Shown: in pieces, positions 27,459-36,495 of the stretch
Numbering within the stretch: position 1 is the first letter of the stretch
How the letters are laid out: every line of letters starts with the position of its first letter
DNA from: Phyllobacterium sophorae
GTDB taxonomy: Bacteria > Pseudomonadota > Alphaproteobacteria > Rhizobiales > Rhizobiaceae
Assembly: GCF_003010965.1 (NCBI RefSeq)
Contig: NZ_PGGM01000008.1
Location: 124,001-188,000 of the forward strand
Length of the DNA: 64,000 nt
Reading direction: 5' to 3'
Notes under the pieces: generated by a model
Told to the model about the DNA's origin: nothing
What the model saw: only the letters and a program-made list of their open reading frames with translations
Databases searched by the model: none
Position numbers and translations under genes: made by a program

Positions 27459-27760
27459 CGCCTGCTTTCGCTCTGTGTGCATTTTTGTACTTATTATGTG
27501 CGAAAATAGATGTTTGTGTACCTATTTGTCAATGTTACAGTTTTTTCCAACAGCATGGTTGCCGGTCGGGAGAAACAGGGCAATCATGGGGTGAGTATTT
27601 GTCCGGCGCGAAAACAAGCTGCCGGACCGAGGAGGAGAATAGCAGCGAGACGCGGCAATATCCGCACGGTCTCTATCGCATTTTTCAATTGAGCCAGTTC
27701 GTCCGCGACAGCCATCATGGGATGGACCTGTGAGCGGTCAATTTTTGGGAGGAAGTACGG
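27459..27760. promoter_or_regulatory. Divergent promoter region, LysR / Liv-type operon
   Basis: This spacer of about 300 bases has no credible gene; the one open frame (27485-27733) lacks a ribosome site and family features. The first 75 bases are A+T-rich and probably hold both promoters. GTCCGGC (27601-27607) and GCCGGAC (27621-27627) form a 7-bp hairpin in the leader. I see no clear T-N11-A dyad. GGGAGGAAG directly before 27761 is a strong ribosome site. Confidence 0.5.
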
Positions 27761-28966
27761 ATGAAATTACTAACGATTGCAACGGCGGCGCTGATGGCGG
27801 CGACGGTTATTCCCGCAGCAAGTGCGGAACTTTCCGACGGCAAGGTCAAGATCGGCATCCTCAATGACCAGTCCGGCGTTTATGCGGATTTTGGTGGCAA
27901 ATGGTCCTATGAAGCAGCAAAAATGGCTGCCGAGGATTTCGGCGGCAAGGTGCTGGACGCACCCATTGAGATTATTACCGCCGACCACCAGAACAAGGCG
28001 GACATTGCCTCCAATATCGCCCGTCAATGGTATGATACGGAACAGGTCGACTCCATCATGGAATTGACCACGTCTTCCGTGGCACTCGCCGTGCAGGGCA
28101 TTTCCAGGGAAAAGAAGAAGATCGACCTTGTCACTGGCGCAGCCACCACAGAGCTGACCGGCAAGCAATGTTCGCCCTTTGGCTTTCATTGGGCCTATGA
28201 CACGCATGCCCTCGCTGTGGGTACCGGCGGCGCATTGGTCGCCCAGGGTGGTGACAGCTGGTTTTTTCTCACCGCCGATTATGCCTTCGGTTATTCCCTT
28301 GAAGAACAGACATCCAAGTTCGTAACCTCCAAGGGCGGTAAGGTGGTCGGCACCGTGCGCCATCCGCTGGCAACGACAGACTACTCCTCATTCCTGCTGC
28401 AGGCCCAATCGTCCGGCGCCAAGGTCATCGGCCTCGCCAATGCTGGCCTGGACACCGCCAACGCGATCAAACAGGCTGCGGAATTTGGCATCGTCTCCGG
28501 CGGCCAGCGCCTGGCCGCGCTCCTCTTTACCCTGGCCGAAGTGAACGGCCTCGGCCTTGAGGCAGCGCAAGGGCTGACGCTAACGGAGAGCTTCTACTGG
28601 GATCGCGACGATCAATCGCGGGAGTTTGGCCAGAAGTACTTCAAGCGTACCGGACGCATGCCGAACATGATCCAGGCCGCCACTTATTCGGGCGTAACGC
28701 AATATTTGAAGGCCATTCAGAAAGTCGGCACGGACGACACTGAAAAGGTCGCGGCGGCAATGCATGAAATGCCTGTCGACGACGTCTTTGGCCGTGGTGC
28801 CAAAGTCGGCGCCAACGGCCGGCTGATCAGCGACGTCTTCCTGATGGAAGTCAAAAAGCCCGATGAGAGCAAAGCCCCGTGGGATTACTACAAGGTTCTT
28901 GCGACGGTCCCGGGTGATGAGGCCTATATCAAACCAGCCGAAAGCGGCTGCCCGCTGGTCAACTAA
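27761..28966 (+). CDS. Liv-type (branched amino acid/amide) ABC transporter substrate-binding protein
   Basis: The protein has 401 residues with a Sec signal peptide (MKLLTIATAALMAATVIPAA, then SAELSDG). The mature part has the periplasmic-binding Peripla_BP_6 pattern: KIGILNDQSGVYADFGG, MAAEDFGGKVLDAPIEIITADHQNKADIA, and WFFLTADYAFGYSLEEQ in the second lobe. This family binds branched amino acids, urea, amides or aromatic acids, and the ligand cannot be read here. It heads a classical five-gene cluster with a GMC oxidoreductase at the end. Confidence 0.93.
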   Translation: MKLLTIATAALMAATVIPAASAELSDGKVKIGILNDQSGVYADFGGKWSYEAAKMAAEDFGGKVLDAPIEIITADHQNKADIASNIARQWYDTEQVDSIMELTTSSVALAVQGISREKKKIDLVTGAATTELTGKQCSPFGFHWAYDTHALAVGTGGALVAQGGDSWFFLTADYAFGYSLEEQTSKFVTSKGGKVVGTVRHPLATTDYSSFLLQAQSSGAKVIGLANAGLDTANAIKQAAEFGIVSGGQRLAALLFTLAEVNGLGLEAAQGLTLTESFYWDRDDQSREFGQKYFKRTGRMPNMIQAATYSGVTQYLKAIQKVGTDDTEKVAAAMHEMPVDDVFGRGAKVGANGRLISDVFLMEVKKPDESKAPWDYYKVLATVPGDEAYIKPAESGCPLVN

Positions 28967-28969
28967 CGC

Positions 28970-29783
28970 ATGACGGCTTCATTGACCAATACCGCGTTCG
29001 GGGGAGGACAATCCTCTCCCGGCGCCGGCGATGATCAGGGATCGCGCGTCGTCCTGTCTGCCCGTGGCTTGCGCCGTGATTTCGGCGGCTTCATCGCCGT
29101 CAACAATGTGGATCTCGATGTGCATCATGCAAAGGTTCACGCATTGATCGGTCCGAACGGCGCGGGTAAGACCACGGTCTTCAACCTGCTCACCAAATTC
29201 CTTCAGCCATCGAGCGGAACAATCACCCTGCTTGATCATGACATAACGAAAACCGACCCTGCCAAGGTGGCCCGCATGGGTCTTGTCCGTTCGTTCCAGA
29301 TCTCGGCGGTGTTTCCCCATCTTACCGTTCTTGACAATGTTCGCGTTGCCCTTCAGCGCCCCGGTGGTCTTTCCACCCAGTTCTGGCTGCCCATGCGCGC
29401 GCTGGACCGGCTCAATGAACGGGCAATGGAATTGATCGAGGCGGTCGGGTTGCAGGATGCGCGCAACAATCTTGCCGCAGACCTCTCCTATGGCCGCAAG
29501 CGGGTTCTTGAAATCGCCACGACACTGGCGCTCGATCCGAAGGTGCTGCTGCTCGACGAGCCGATGGCGGGCATGGGTCATGAGGACGTCCACATCGTCT
29601 CCGATATCATCCGCGAAGTGGCCAAGGACCGCGCCATACTGATGGTTGAGCACAATCTCAAAGTCGTCGCCGACCTTTGCGACAAGGTGACGGTGCTTCA
29701 GCGCGGTGAAATCCTCACCTCGGGTGACTATCGGACTGTCAGCCAGGATGAACGCGTGCGCGTCGCCTATATGGGAACCGAAC

Positions 29784-29791
<8 letters not shown>
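28970..29791 (+). CDS. Liv-type ABC transporter ATP-binding protein (LivG-like)
   Basis: The protein has 273 residues, starting 3 bases after the binding protein stop. A glycine-rich N-terminal extension of about 30 residues precedes the ATPase domain. Walker A is GPNGAGKTTVFNLLTKF, the signature is LSYGRKRVLEIATTLAL (LSYG is normal for LivG proteins), Walker B is VLLLDEPMAGMG and the H-loop is LMVEHNL. Its stop overlaps the start of the second ATPase gene. Confidence 0.93.
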
Positions 29792-30494
<703 letters not shown>

Positions 30495-30498
30495 CGAT

Positions 30499-31386
30499 AT
30501 GACCATGATCTTCGGCGTTCCACTCCAAGCGTTCCTTGGGCAATTGCTGATCGGCCTGATCAACGGCTCGTTCTATGCCATGCTCAGCCTCGGGCTGGCG
30601 ATCATCTTCGGCCTGTTGCGCGTCATCAATTTCGCCCACGGTGCGCAGTATATGCTCGGTGCATTCGTCGGCTATCTATTGCTGGCCGAACTTGGCATCG
30701 GCTACTGGCCCGCACTCATCCTTGCACCATTGGTGGTGGGTATTGCGGGTGCCTTCGTCGAACGGGTTGCCTTGTCGCGCCTTTACAATCTGGATCACCT
30801 GTATGGTCTGCTCTTCACCTTCGGGCTTGCCCTCGTGATCGAAGGCACATTCCGTTATTATTACGGTGCGGCGGGACAACCCTATGCAGTGCCAAGTGCC
30901 CTGGCCGGCGGTTACAATCTCGGCTTCATGTTTCTGCCGAAATATCGCGCCTGGGTCGTCGTCGCTTCGCTCGTCATTTGCCTTGGCACGTGGCTGCTGA
31001 TCGAGAAAACCCGCCTTGGCTCTTACTTGCGTGCGGCGACGGAGAACCCGACGCTGGTGCGGGCGTTTGGCATCAATGTCCCGCTGCTGCTGACCTTCAC
31101 CTATGGTCTGGGTGCAGGGCTCGCAGGGCTCGCAGGCATCATGGCGGCACCCATCTATCAGGTCAGTCCGCTCATGGGCTCCAACATGATCATCGTGGTC
31201 TTTGCCGTCGTCGTCGTCGGTGGCATGGGATCCATTCTTGGCGCCATCGTCACCGGCTATATGCTCGGGATTTTCGAAGGGCTGACCAAGGTGTTTTATC
31301 CGGAAGCGTCGAACATCGTCATCTTCGTCATCATGGCGATCGTGCTTCTCGTTCGCCCCGCAGGCCTGTTCGGAAAGGAGGTCTGA
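30499..31386 (+). CDS. Liv-type ABC transporter permease (LivH-like)
   Basis: This 295-residue membrane protein begins IFGVPLQAFLGQLLIGLIN and contains the LivH hallmark GLALIFGLLRVINFAHGA (here GLAIIFGLLRVINFAHGA) near residue 33. About eight membrane spans are visible. TRLGSYLRAATENPTLVRAFGINV is the cytoplasmic coupling loop. The ATG at 30499 lies four bases after the LivF-like stop. It forms a pore with the LivM-like subunit. Confidence 0.94.
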   Translation: MTMIFGVPLQAFLGQLLIGLINGSFYAMLSLGLAIIFGLLRVINFAHGAQYMLGAFVGYLLLAELGIGYWPALILAPLVVGIAGAFVERVALSRLYNLDHLYGLLFTFGLALVIEGTFRYYYGAAGQPYAVPSALAGGYNLGFMFLPKYRAWVVVASLVICLGTWLLIEKTRLGSYLRAATENPTLVRAFGINVPLLLTFTYGLGAGLAGLAGIMAAPIYQVSPLMGSNMIIVVFAVVVVGGMGSILGAIVTGYMLGIFEGLTKVFYPEASNIVIFVIMAIVLLVRPAGLFGKEV

Positions 31387-31387
31387 C

Positions 31388-32371
31388 ATGACCGATGCGA
31401 CCATTTCTGCTGCTGCAAAGGGCCGGTTTCTCACGCTGGAAATGGCGCTGATCCTCATCGGCATTGCCTTGCTGATCCTCGCGCCCTTCCATTTCTACCC
31501 AGTGTTCCTGATGAAGGTGCTATGCTTTGCGCTTTTCGCCTGCGCCTTTAACCTTCTGCTCGGCTATACCGGCATTTTGTCCTTCGGTCATGCCGCCTTT
31601 TTCGGTGGGGCAGCCTATTTCACCGCTCATGCCGTCAAGGAATGGGGCCTCTCGCCCGAGCTGGGTATTCTTGTTGGCGTGGCGGGGGCGACTGTCCTTG
31701 GACTCATCATCGGTTTTTTTGCGATCCGGCGCCAGGGTATCTACTCGACGATGATCACCCTGGCACTGGCACAGATGTTTTCTTTCTTCTGCCTGCAGGC
31801 TTCTTTCACACATGGCGAGGACGGCATTCAGGGTGTTCCGCGCGGCCACCTGTTTGGCTTCATCGATCTCAACCAGCCGCTGAACATGTATTTCTTCGTC
31901 CTCGCGGTCTTCCTGATCGGCATTTTCATCATCTGGCGGATCATCAATTCGCCCTTCGGCATGATCCTCAAATCCGTTCGCGAGAACGAGAACCGCGCAA
32001 TATCGCTTGGCTACTCGGTCGCCCGCTATAAGCTCGCCGCGTTCGTCATGTCCGCTGCGCTGACCGGTCTTGCCGGCGGGTTGAAAGCGATCGTCTTCCA
32101 GTTCGCCACCCTTACCGACGTCAGCTGGCAGATGTCAGGCGAAGTGGTTCTCATGACATTGCTCGGTGGTATCGGAACTCTCGTCGGACCGATCTTTGGC
32201 GCCGCCCTTGTTGCTGCGCTGGAAAACTATCTTGCAACCTCCGAGTTCCCGGTTACCGTCATTACGGGCATTATCTTCATGGTCTGTGTCCTCGTCTTTC
32301 GCCGTGGCATCGTTGGCGAGCTCTACGCCTCGCGATTTGGCAAGAAGCTCGAAAGCACGCCTGAGAATTGA
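31388..32371 (+). CDS. Liv-type ABC transporter permease (LivM-like)
   Basis: The protein has 327 residues and begins one base after the LivH-like stop. CAFNLLLGYTGILSFGHAAFFGGAAYF is the signature of LivM permeases, and SPFGMILKSVRENENRAISLGYSV is the coupling loop. Its C-terminus has VLVFRRGIVGEL, as usual. The GMC oxidoreductase gene begins 5 bases later, so a substrate taken up here may be oxidised by that enzyme. Confidence 0.94.
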   Translation: MTDATISAAAKGRFLTLEMALILIGIALLILAPFHFYPVFLMKVLCFALFACAFNLLLGYTGILSFGHAAFFGGAAYFTAHAVKEWGLSPELGILVGVAGATVLGLIIGFFAIRRQGIYSTMITLALAQMFSFFCLQASFTHGEDGIQGVPRGHLFGFIDLNQPLNMYFFVLAVFLIGIFIIWRIINSPFGMILKSVRENENRAISLGYSVARYKLAAFVMSAALTGLAGGLKAIVFQFATLTDVSWQMSGEVVLMTLLGGIGTLVGPIFGAALVAALENYLATSEFPVTVITGIIFMVCVLVFRRGIVGELYASRFGKKLESTPEN

Positions 32372-32376
32372 CCCCA

Positions 32377-33969
32377 ATGACAACCGCATACGACTATATC
32401 ATCGTCGGAGCTGGAACGGCGGGCTGCACGCTCGCCAACCGTCTTTCGGAAAACAGGGACGTCTCAGTTCTTCTGCTTGAGGCTGGCGGCAGGGACAATT
32501 ACCCCTGGATCCATATTCCGGTCGGCTATCTCTATTGCATCTCGAATCCCCGGACGGACTGGTGTTTTTCAACCGAGTCAGAACCCGGCCTGAACGGCCG
32601 CGTGCTCAACTATCCGCGCGGCAAGGTGCTGGGTGGGTGCTCCTCGATCAATGGCATGATCTATATGCGTGGACAGGCCCGCGATTATGACCTTTGGCGT
32701 CAGGCCGGGTGTAGCGGCTGGGGCTGGGACGATGTCCTGCCCTATTTCAAGAAATCGGAAGACTATTACCTCGGCGGCGATGATTTCCACGGTTCCGGCG
32801 GCGAATGGCGCGTCGAGGAAGCACGTTTGCATTGGGACATCCTCGATGCCTTTCGTGATGCGGCCGAAGCCGCAGGCATACCGCGCACCGATGATTTCAA
32901 CCGTGGCGACAATGAAGGCTCATCCTATTTCAAGGTAAACCAGAAACGGGGTATTCGCTGGAATACGGCAAAAGCCTTTTTGCGCCCTGCCCGCAAGCGA
33001 GTGAACTTGACGGTGGAAACGGGCGCCCACGTCCGCAAGCTGGTCCTCGATGGATTGAAGGTCAACGGCGTTGAGATCGAGCAGGCCGGCGAAATTCGCC
33101 AGGTTCAATGCCGGCGCGAAGTCATACTCGCGGCTGGCGCAATCGGCTCGCCGCATATTCTCGAACTTTCTGGCATCGGTCGCGGTGATGTCCTGCAGGC
33201 TGCAGGCATCGACCCGGTTCTGGAACGACGCTGCGTCGGCGAGAACTTGCAGGACCATCTGCAACTGCGCTGTGCCTACAAAGTCACCGGCATTCCGACG
33301 CTCAACGAGAAGGCCAACCGGCTCCTTGGCAAGGCGTCAATTGCGTTCGAGTATCTGCTCAACCAGTCGGGCCCGATGTCGATGGCACCGAGCCAGCTTG
33401 GGGTGTTCACCCGCTCCGACCCATCTTTCGACACGGCCAACCTGCAGTATCACGTGCAGCCCTTGTCGCTGGAAAAGTTCGGTGAGAACGTTCATGCCTT
33501 CCCGGCCTTTACTGCGAGCGTTTGCAATCTGCGTCCCGACAGCCGCGGAACGGTGCATCTCAAAACGCCCGATCACCGCGCCCAACCGGCGATCCAGCCC
33601 AACTACCTCACGACGGCAAGCGATCGTCACGTGGCAGCCGATTCCATTCGCATCACCCGCAATATTGTCGCGCAAAAGCCGCTGCAGCGGTTCAAGCCCG
33701 AAGAATTCAAACCGGGCGCAGAATATCGCAGCGAAGAAGAACTCATTGAAGCTGCCGGCGCGATCGGCACGACGATCTTCCATCCCGTCGGAACCTGCCG
33801 CATGGGGGCTGATGCAGAGGCCGTGGTCGATCCGCAGTTGCGCGTGCGCGGCATTCAAGGGTTGCGCGTGGCTGATGCTTCGATCATGCCATCAATCACC
33901 TCTGGCAATACCAATTCGCCGACAATCATGATTGCAGAGAAAGCCGCTGAGACGATCGCCAGGGGATGA
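32377..33969 (+). CDS. GMC family FAD-dependent oxidoreductase (choline/alcohol dehydrogenase-like)
   Basis: The protein has 530 residues from the ATG at 32377; an upstream TTG at 32368 overlapping the previous stop is less likely. The FAD motif YDYIIVGAGTAGCTLANRLS, GMC signature 1 (PRGKVLGGCSSINGMIY), signature 2 (AAGAIGSPHILELSGIG) and the catalytic histidine in FHPVGTCRMG, with the partner Asn in SGNTNSPT, are all present. These enzymes oxidise alcohols, including choline and polyethylene glycols. The gene is the last in the Liv-type operon and ends 24 bases before the convergent tonB gene. Confidence 0.93.
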   Translation: MTTAYDYIIVGAGTAGCTLANRLSENRDVSVLLLEAGGRDNYPWIHIPVGYLYCISNPRTDWCFSTESEPGLNGRVLNYPRGKVLGGCSSINGMIYMRGQARDYDLWRQAGCSGWGWDDVLPYFKKSEDYYLGGDDFHGSGGEWRVEEARLHWDILDAFRDAAEAAGIPRTDDFNRGDNEGSSYFKVNQKRGIRWNTAKAFLRPARKRVNLTVETGAHVRKLVLDGLKVNGVEIEQAGEIRQVQCRREVILAAGAIGSPHILELSGIGRGDVLQAAGIDPVLERRCVGENLQDHLQLRCAYKVTGIPTLNEKANRLLGKASIAFEYLLNQSGPMSMAPSQLGVFTRSDPSFDTANLQYHVQPLSLEKFGENVHAFPAFTASVCNLRPDSRGTVHLKTPDHRAQPAIQPNYLTTASDRHVAADSIRITRNIVAQKPLQRFKPEEFKPGAEYRSEEELIEAAGAIGTTIFHPVGTCRMGADAEAVVDPQLRVRGIQGLRVADASIMPSITSGNTNSPTIMIAEKAAETIARG

Positions 33970-33993
33970 TTTTGAGCAGCCATTCAATAACTC

Positions 33994-34896
33994 TTACCGG
34001 ACCCGGATTGTCACATTAAAGCGTCTCTCGGCACTGGACAGACCCGAAGGGGGCATCGGAGTTGCGGGCGCACGGCTCACTGCTTGCCTCACGCTTTGAT
34101 CTACCTCCTGATCCCCTGAAGCCGCGGCGAGGCCGACAGACACGATGTCGCCGCTTTCACTCACGACAACAACCAAACCGACCGATTTTCCCTTGCCTCG
34201 CACTCTTGCTCGCTGCGCGTAGCGAGCAATATGGGCTCGCACCCTGGAATTCCAATCCTCCTTTTCTCCGCGCGAAGTACTGGGAGAGGCTGCTGGCTGG
34301 CGTTTTGCCTCGCGCGGCGCTTCGTCCCTGACGGCAGCCTCCGTCGCCTTCATCGGCTTGCGGGCGGATTTCTCGACGATCCGCTTCTTGGAAATGTCAG
34401 GCCTGGTGGGTTGCGGGCGCACAACAGGCAGGGGCACCTCGACCTTCGGCAGCTCCACCAGTTTTTCCGCCTGCTCGTCCAAAGGTTCCGCTTCTTCCGG
34501 TTCGGGCGATACCGCTTCGGCCAGGTCCGGCTCGGGTTGGTCTGGCGTGATCTCCTCGAGGGGCTGAATTTGCGGCTCCGGCTCCGCTTGGACTTGCTCC
34601 AAAGGCTCAGGTGCTGCCGCCTCCTGTTGGACAGGTTCGGGGTTTACCGGCTCCGGTTCGACAGGCAGTTCTTGCCTTACGGGCTGTGCCGCGACCGGTG
34701 CCGGCAGCGGTTCCATGTCGATCATCACCGCTGCGGCAATATCGGAGGAGGGTTCATCAGGCTGAATATTCTGCAAGGACCAGGCCGCGCCCGCATGAAT
34801 ACACACTATGACAAGACCGGCAGCTGACCACAAACCAATCTCGCGCCAATCGGGGCAAAAGAACCCTCTCCTGGTCGTTGTTGGCTCTCCTTGCAT
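33994..34896 (-). CDS. tonB: TonB energy transducer
   Basis: The protein has 300 residues. A single membrane anchor (IGLWSAAGLVIVCIHAGAAW) is followed by a long Pro/Glu-rich spacer (residues about 60-165) that spans the periplasm, a Lys/Arg-rich stretch, and a C-terminal TonB domain (GLVVVVSESGDIVSVGLAAASGDQEVDQSVRQAV, then RFNVTIRVR). It transmits proton-motive energy from ExbB/ExbD to outer-membrane receptors for iron chelators or vitamin B12. It is the last gene of exbB-exbD-tonB; its ATG overlaps the exbD stop by one base (TAATG). No TonB-dependent receptor gene is in the window. Confidence 0.92.
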   Translation of the reverse strand: MQGEPTTTRRGFFCPDWREIGLWSAAGLVIVCIHAGAAWSLQNIQPDEPSSDIAAAVMIDMEPLPAPVAAQPVRQELPVEPEPVNPEPVQQEAAAPEPLEQVQAEPEPQIQPLEEITPDQPEPDLAEAVSPEPEEAEPLDEQAEKLVELPKVEVPLPVVRPQPTRPDISKKRIVEKSARKPMKATEAAVRDEAPREAKRQPAASPSTSRGEKEDWNSRVRAHIARYAQRARVRGKGKSVGLVVVVSESGDIVSVGLAAASGDQEVDQSVRQAVSRAPATPMPPSGLSSAERRFNVTIRVR

Positions 34897-35354
34897 TATT
34901 GCGCGCTTCCGCTTGGGGCAATCTGTTGGTTCGGCGCGCTTTCAAGCCCGACAAGAGCGACCTTGAGATAGCCGCTATCCCTCAGCGCGTTCATGAGATC
35001 CATCAAGGAACCGTAATCGACGGATTTGTCCGCACGCAAGAATATCCGCGTTTCCTTCTCGCTTTGCGTGCGTTGATCAAGGAAACGTCCGAGCGTTTCA
35101 CGCGCAGCCGTATCGTCGCCAATAGCGATGGATTTATCTCCCTTAAGCGTCAGCCAGACGGGTTTTTCCGGCCGTGGTGCGGACTGCGCGGTCGAGGCGG
35201 GCAAATCAACGTTGATATCGACCGTGGCAAGCGGCGCTGCCACCATGAAAATGATGAGCAGAACCAGCATGACGTCGATAAACGGCGTCACATTGATCTC
35301 ATGGTTTTCCTGCAGGTCGTCGTCCGACGCGTTGTGTCTGGTACCGCCAGCCAT
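34896..35354 (-). CDS. exbD: Biopolymer transport protein ExbD
   Basis: The protein has 152 residues from the ATG at 35354 (MAGGTRHNASDDDLQENHE). The frame continues upstream into exbB, but only this start gives the normal ExbD length. The single membrane helix INVTPFIDVMLVLLIIFMVAAP contains the essential Asp in the proton channel. A periplasmic alpha/beta domain follows (IFLRADKSVDYGSLMDLMNALRDSGY). It forms the stator with ExbB, whose gene ends 10 bases upstream. Confidence 0.95.
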   Translation of the reverse strand: MAGGTRHNASDDDLQENHEINVTPFIDVMLVLLIIFMVAAPLATVDINVDLPASTAQSAPRPEKPVWLTLKGDKSIAIGDDTAARETLGRFLDQRTQSEKETRIFLRADKSVDYGSLMDLMNALRDSGYLKVALVGLESAPNQQIAPSGSAQ

Positions 35355-35364
35355 GACCGGGTTC

Positions 35365-36333
35365 CTACTCTGCCGCTGCGGCACGGGGATGTTGCGCTTT
35401 TGGCACCAGCGCAAAATCCACGTCACGACTGACCAGGCGCTCAACGCCTGCGGATGCGTCCGCAAGCAGCTGCCGGTAGCCGGTGATTGAGCGTGCGAAG
35501 ACGTTGTAGATGACGACTGCCGGGATAGCGGCAACAAGACCGATCGCCGTTGCCAGCAAAGCTTCGGCAATACCTGGCGCAACGATTGCAAGATTTGTCG
35601 TCTGTGATTCCGAAATGCCGATAAAGGCATTCATGATGCCCCAGACCGTACCAAACAGACCGACGAAGGGTGCTGTGGAGCCGATGGTCGCAAGGACGCC
35701 TGTGCCGCGGCTCATACGGCGGCCCGCCTGTGCTTCGATGCGTGCCAATCGCGATGCCACCCGCTCTTTCAGCCCGTCCGCGCTGGCGTGTTCCTGCACA
35801 TCGATCGACATGCGCACCTCTTCGCGGGCGGCGCTGACGAACAATGCGCCCGGCCCGCCCCGGCCTTCCAGTGCCCGCTCGGCATCGCGCAGCGTACGGG
35901 CATTGCCAATGGCGTTGAGCGCCCGGTAGGCGCGAACCCTCGCTCCGGCAAGCTCAAGCGTCTTTGCCAGCCAGACAGTCCAGGTGACGAGCGATGCGAA
36001 AGCAAGGCCGATCATGACCGCCTTAACCACCCAATCCGCCGCCATGAACATGCCCCATGGCGAAAGGTTGTGTGGAAGAGAACCCACAGCTTTCTGGTCG
36101 GGTTGCGCAGTTTCGGCGGGCACAGCCGACGGCACTGCTGGCGCCGTTGTTACTTCAGGTGTGGTTGCTGGCTGCGGCGCGACTTCCGACTGCGGTGCAG
36201 GTGTTGCGGGTTCTTGAGCATAAGCTGCCGGAGCCACAAAACAGGGAAGAACCAACGTACAACCCAATGCCCCTGCCCTCAGGCCCGCCATGAAACGATC
36301 GGCTCTCGCTTGCCCGTTTGATGTTGCTCGCAT
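35365..36333 (-). CDS. exbB: Biopolymer transport protein ExbB with N-terminal extension
   Basis: The protein has 322 residues from the ATG at 36333, preceded by GCGGAG; an internal ATG at 36291 is the alternative. It is longer than E. coli ExbB (about 244 residues) because of a signal-like segment (GCTLVLPCFVAPAAYA) and an Ala/Pro/Thr-rich periplasmic stretch before the first membrane helix, an arrangement usual in alphaproteobacteria. The MotA/ExbB core reads GVLATIGSTAPFVGLFGTVWGIMNAF and EALLATAIGLVAAIPAVVIYNVF. It is the first gene of the TonB energising operon. Confidence 0.93.
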   Translation of the reverse strand: MRATSNGQARADRFMAGLRAGALGCTLVLPCFVAPAAYAQEPATPAPQSEVAPQPATTPEVTTAPAVPSAVPAETAQPDQKAVGSLPHNLSPWGMFMAADWVVKAVMIGLAFASLVTWTVWLAKTLELAGARVRAYRALNAIGNARTLRDAERALEGRGGPGALFVSAAREEVRMSIDVQEHASADGLKERVASRLARIEAQAGRRMSRGTGVLATIGSTAPFVGLFGTVWGIMNAFIGISESQTTNLAIVAPGIAEALLATAIGLVAAIPAVVIYNVFARSITGYRQLLADASAGVERLVSRDVDFALVPKAQHPRAAAAE

Positions 36334-36441
36334 GGCTCCGCAATCCTTCAATACGTTCACCGCTAAGACCTGCAATTGGAGTGACTGGGCCGGGTTTCGG
36401 CAGCGCGGCGATATGTTCAGTTGAGAGCGGCTTAGTATTTA

Positions 36442-36456
36442 TGAGTAAAACAATCA
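36442..36456. promoter_or_regulatory. Possible iron-responsive (IRO) box before exbB
   Basis: TGAGTAAAACAATCA fits the TGA-N9-TCA pattern described for RirA-type iron boxes in rhizobia. It lies 109 bases upstream of the exbB start, in an A+T-rich stretch. The pattern has only six fixed bases, so a chance match in a spacer of this size is not rare. Confidence 0.3.
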
Positions 36457-36495
36457 ACTATTTTTTGAAACGAAATTTGCGTCTGACAGCCGGCT

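Noticed and set aside
27485-27733. Open frame of 82 codons in the LysR / Liv-type spacer
   Set aside because: No ribosome site, no family features, unusual composition (many Cys, Gln, Ser) and it covers the expected promoters and leader hairpin.
36155-36457. Short minus-strand frame over the exbB start and spacer
   Set aside because: It overlaps the exbB coding start in another frame and has no ribosome site.
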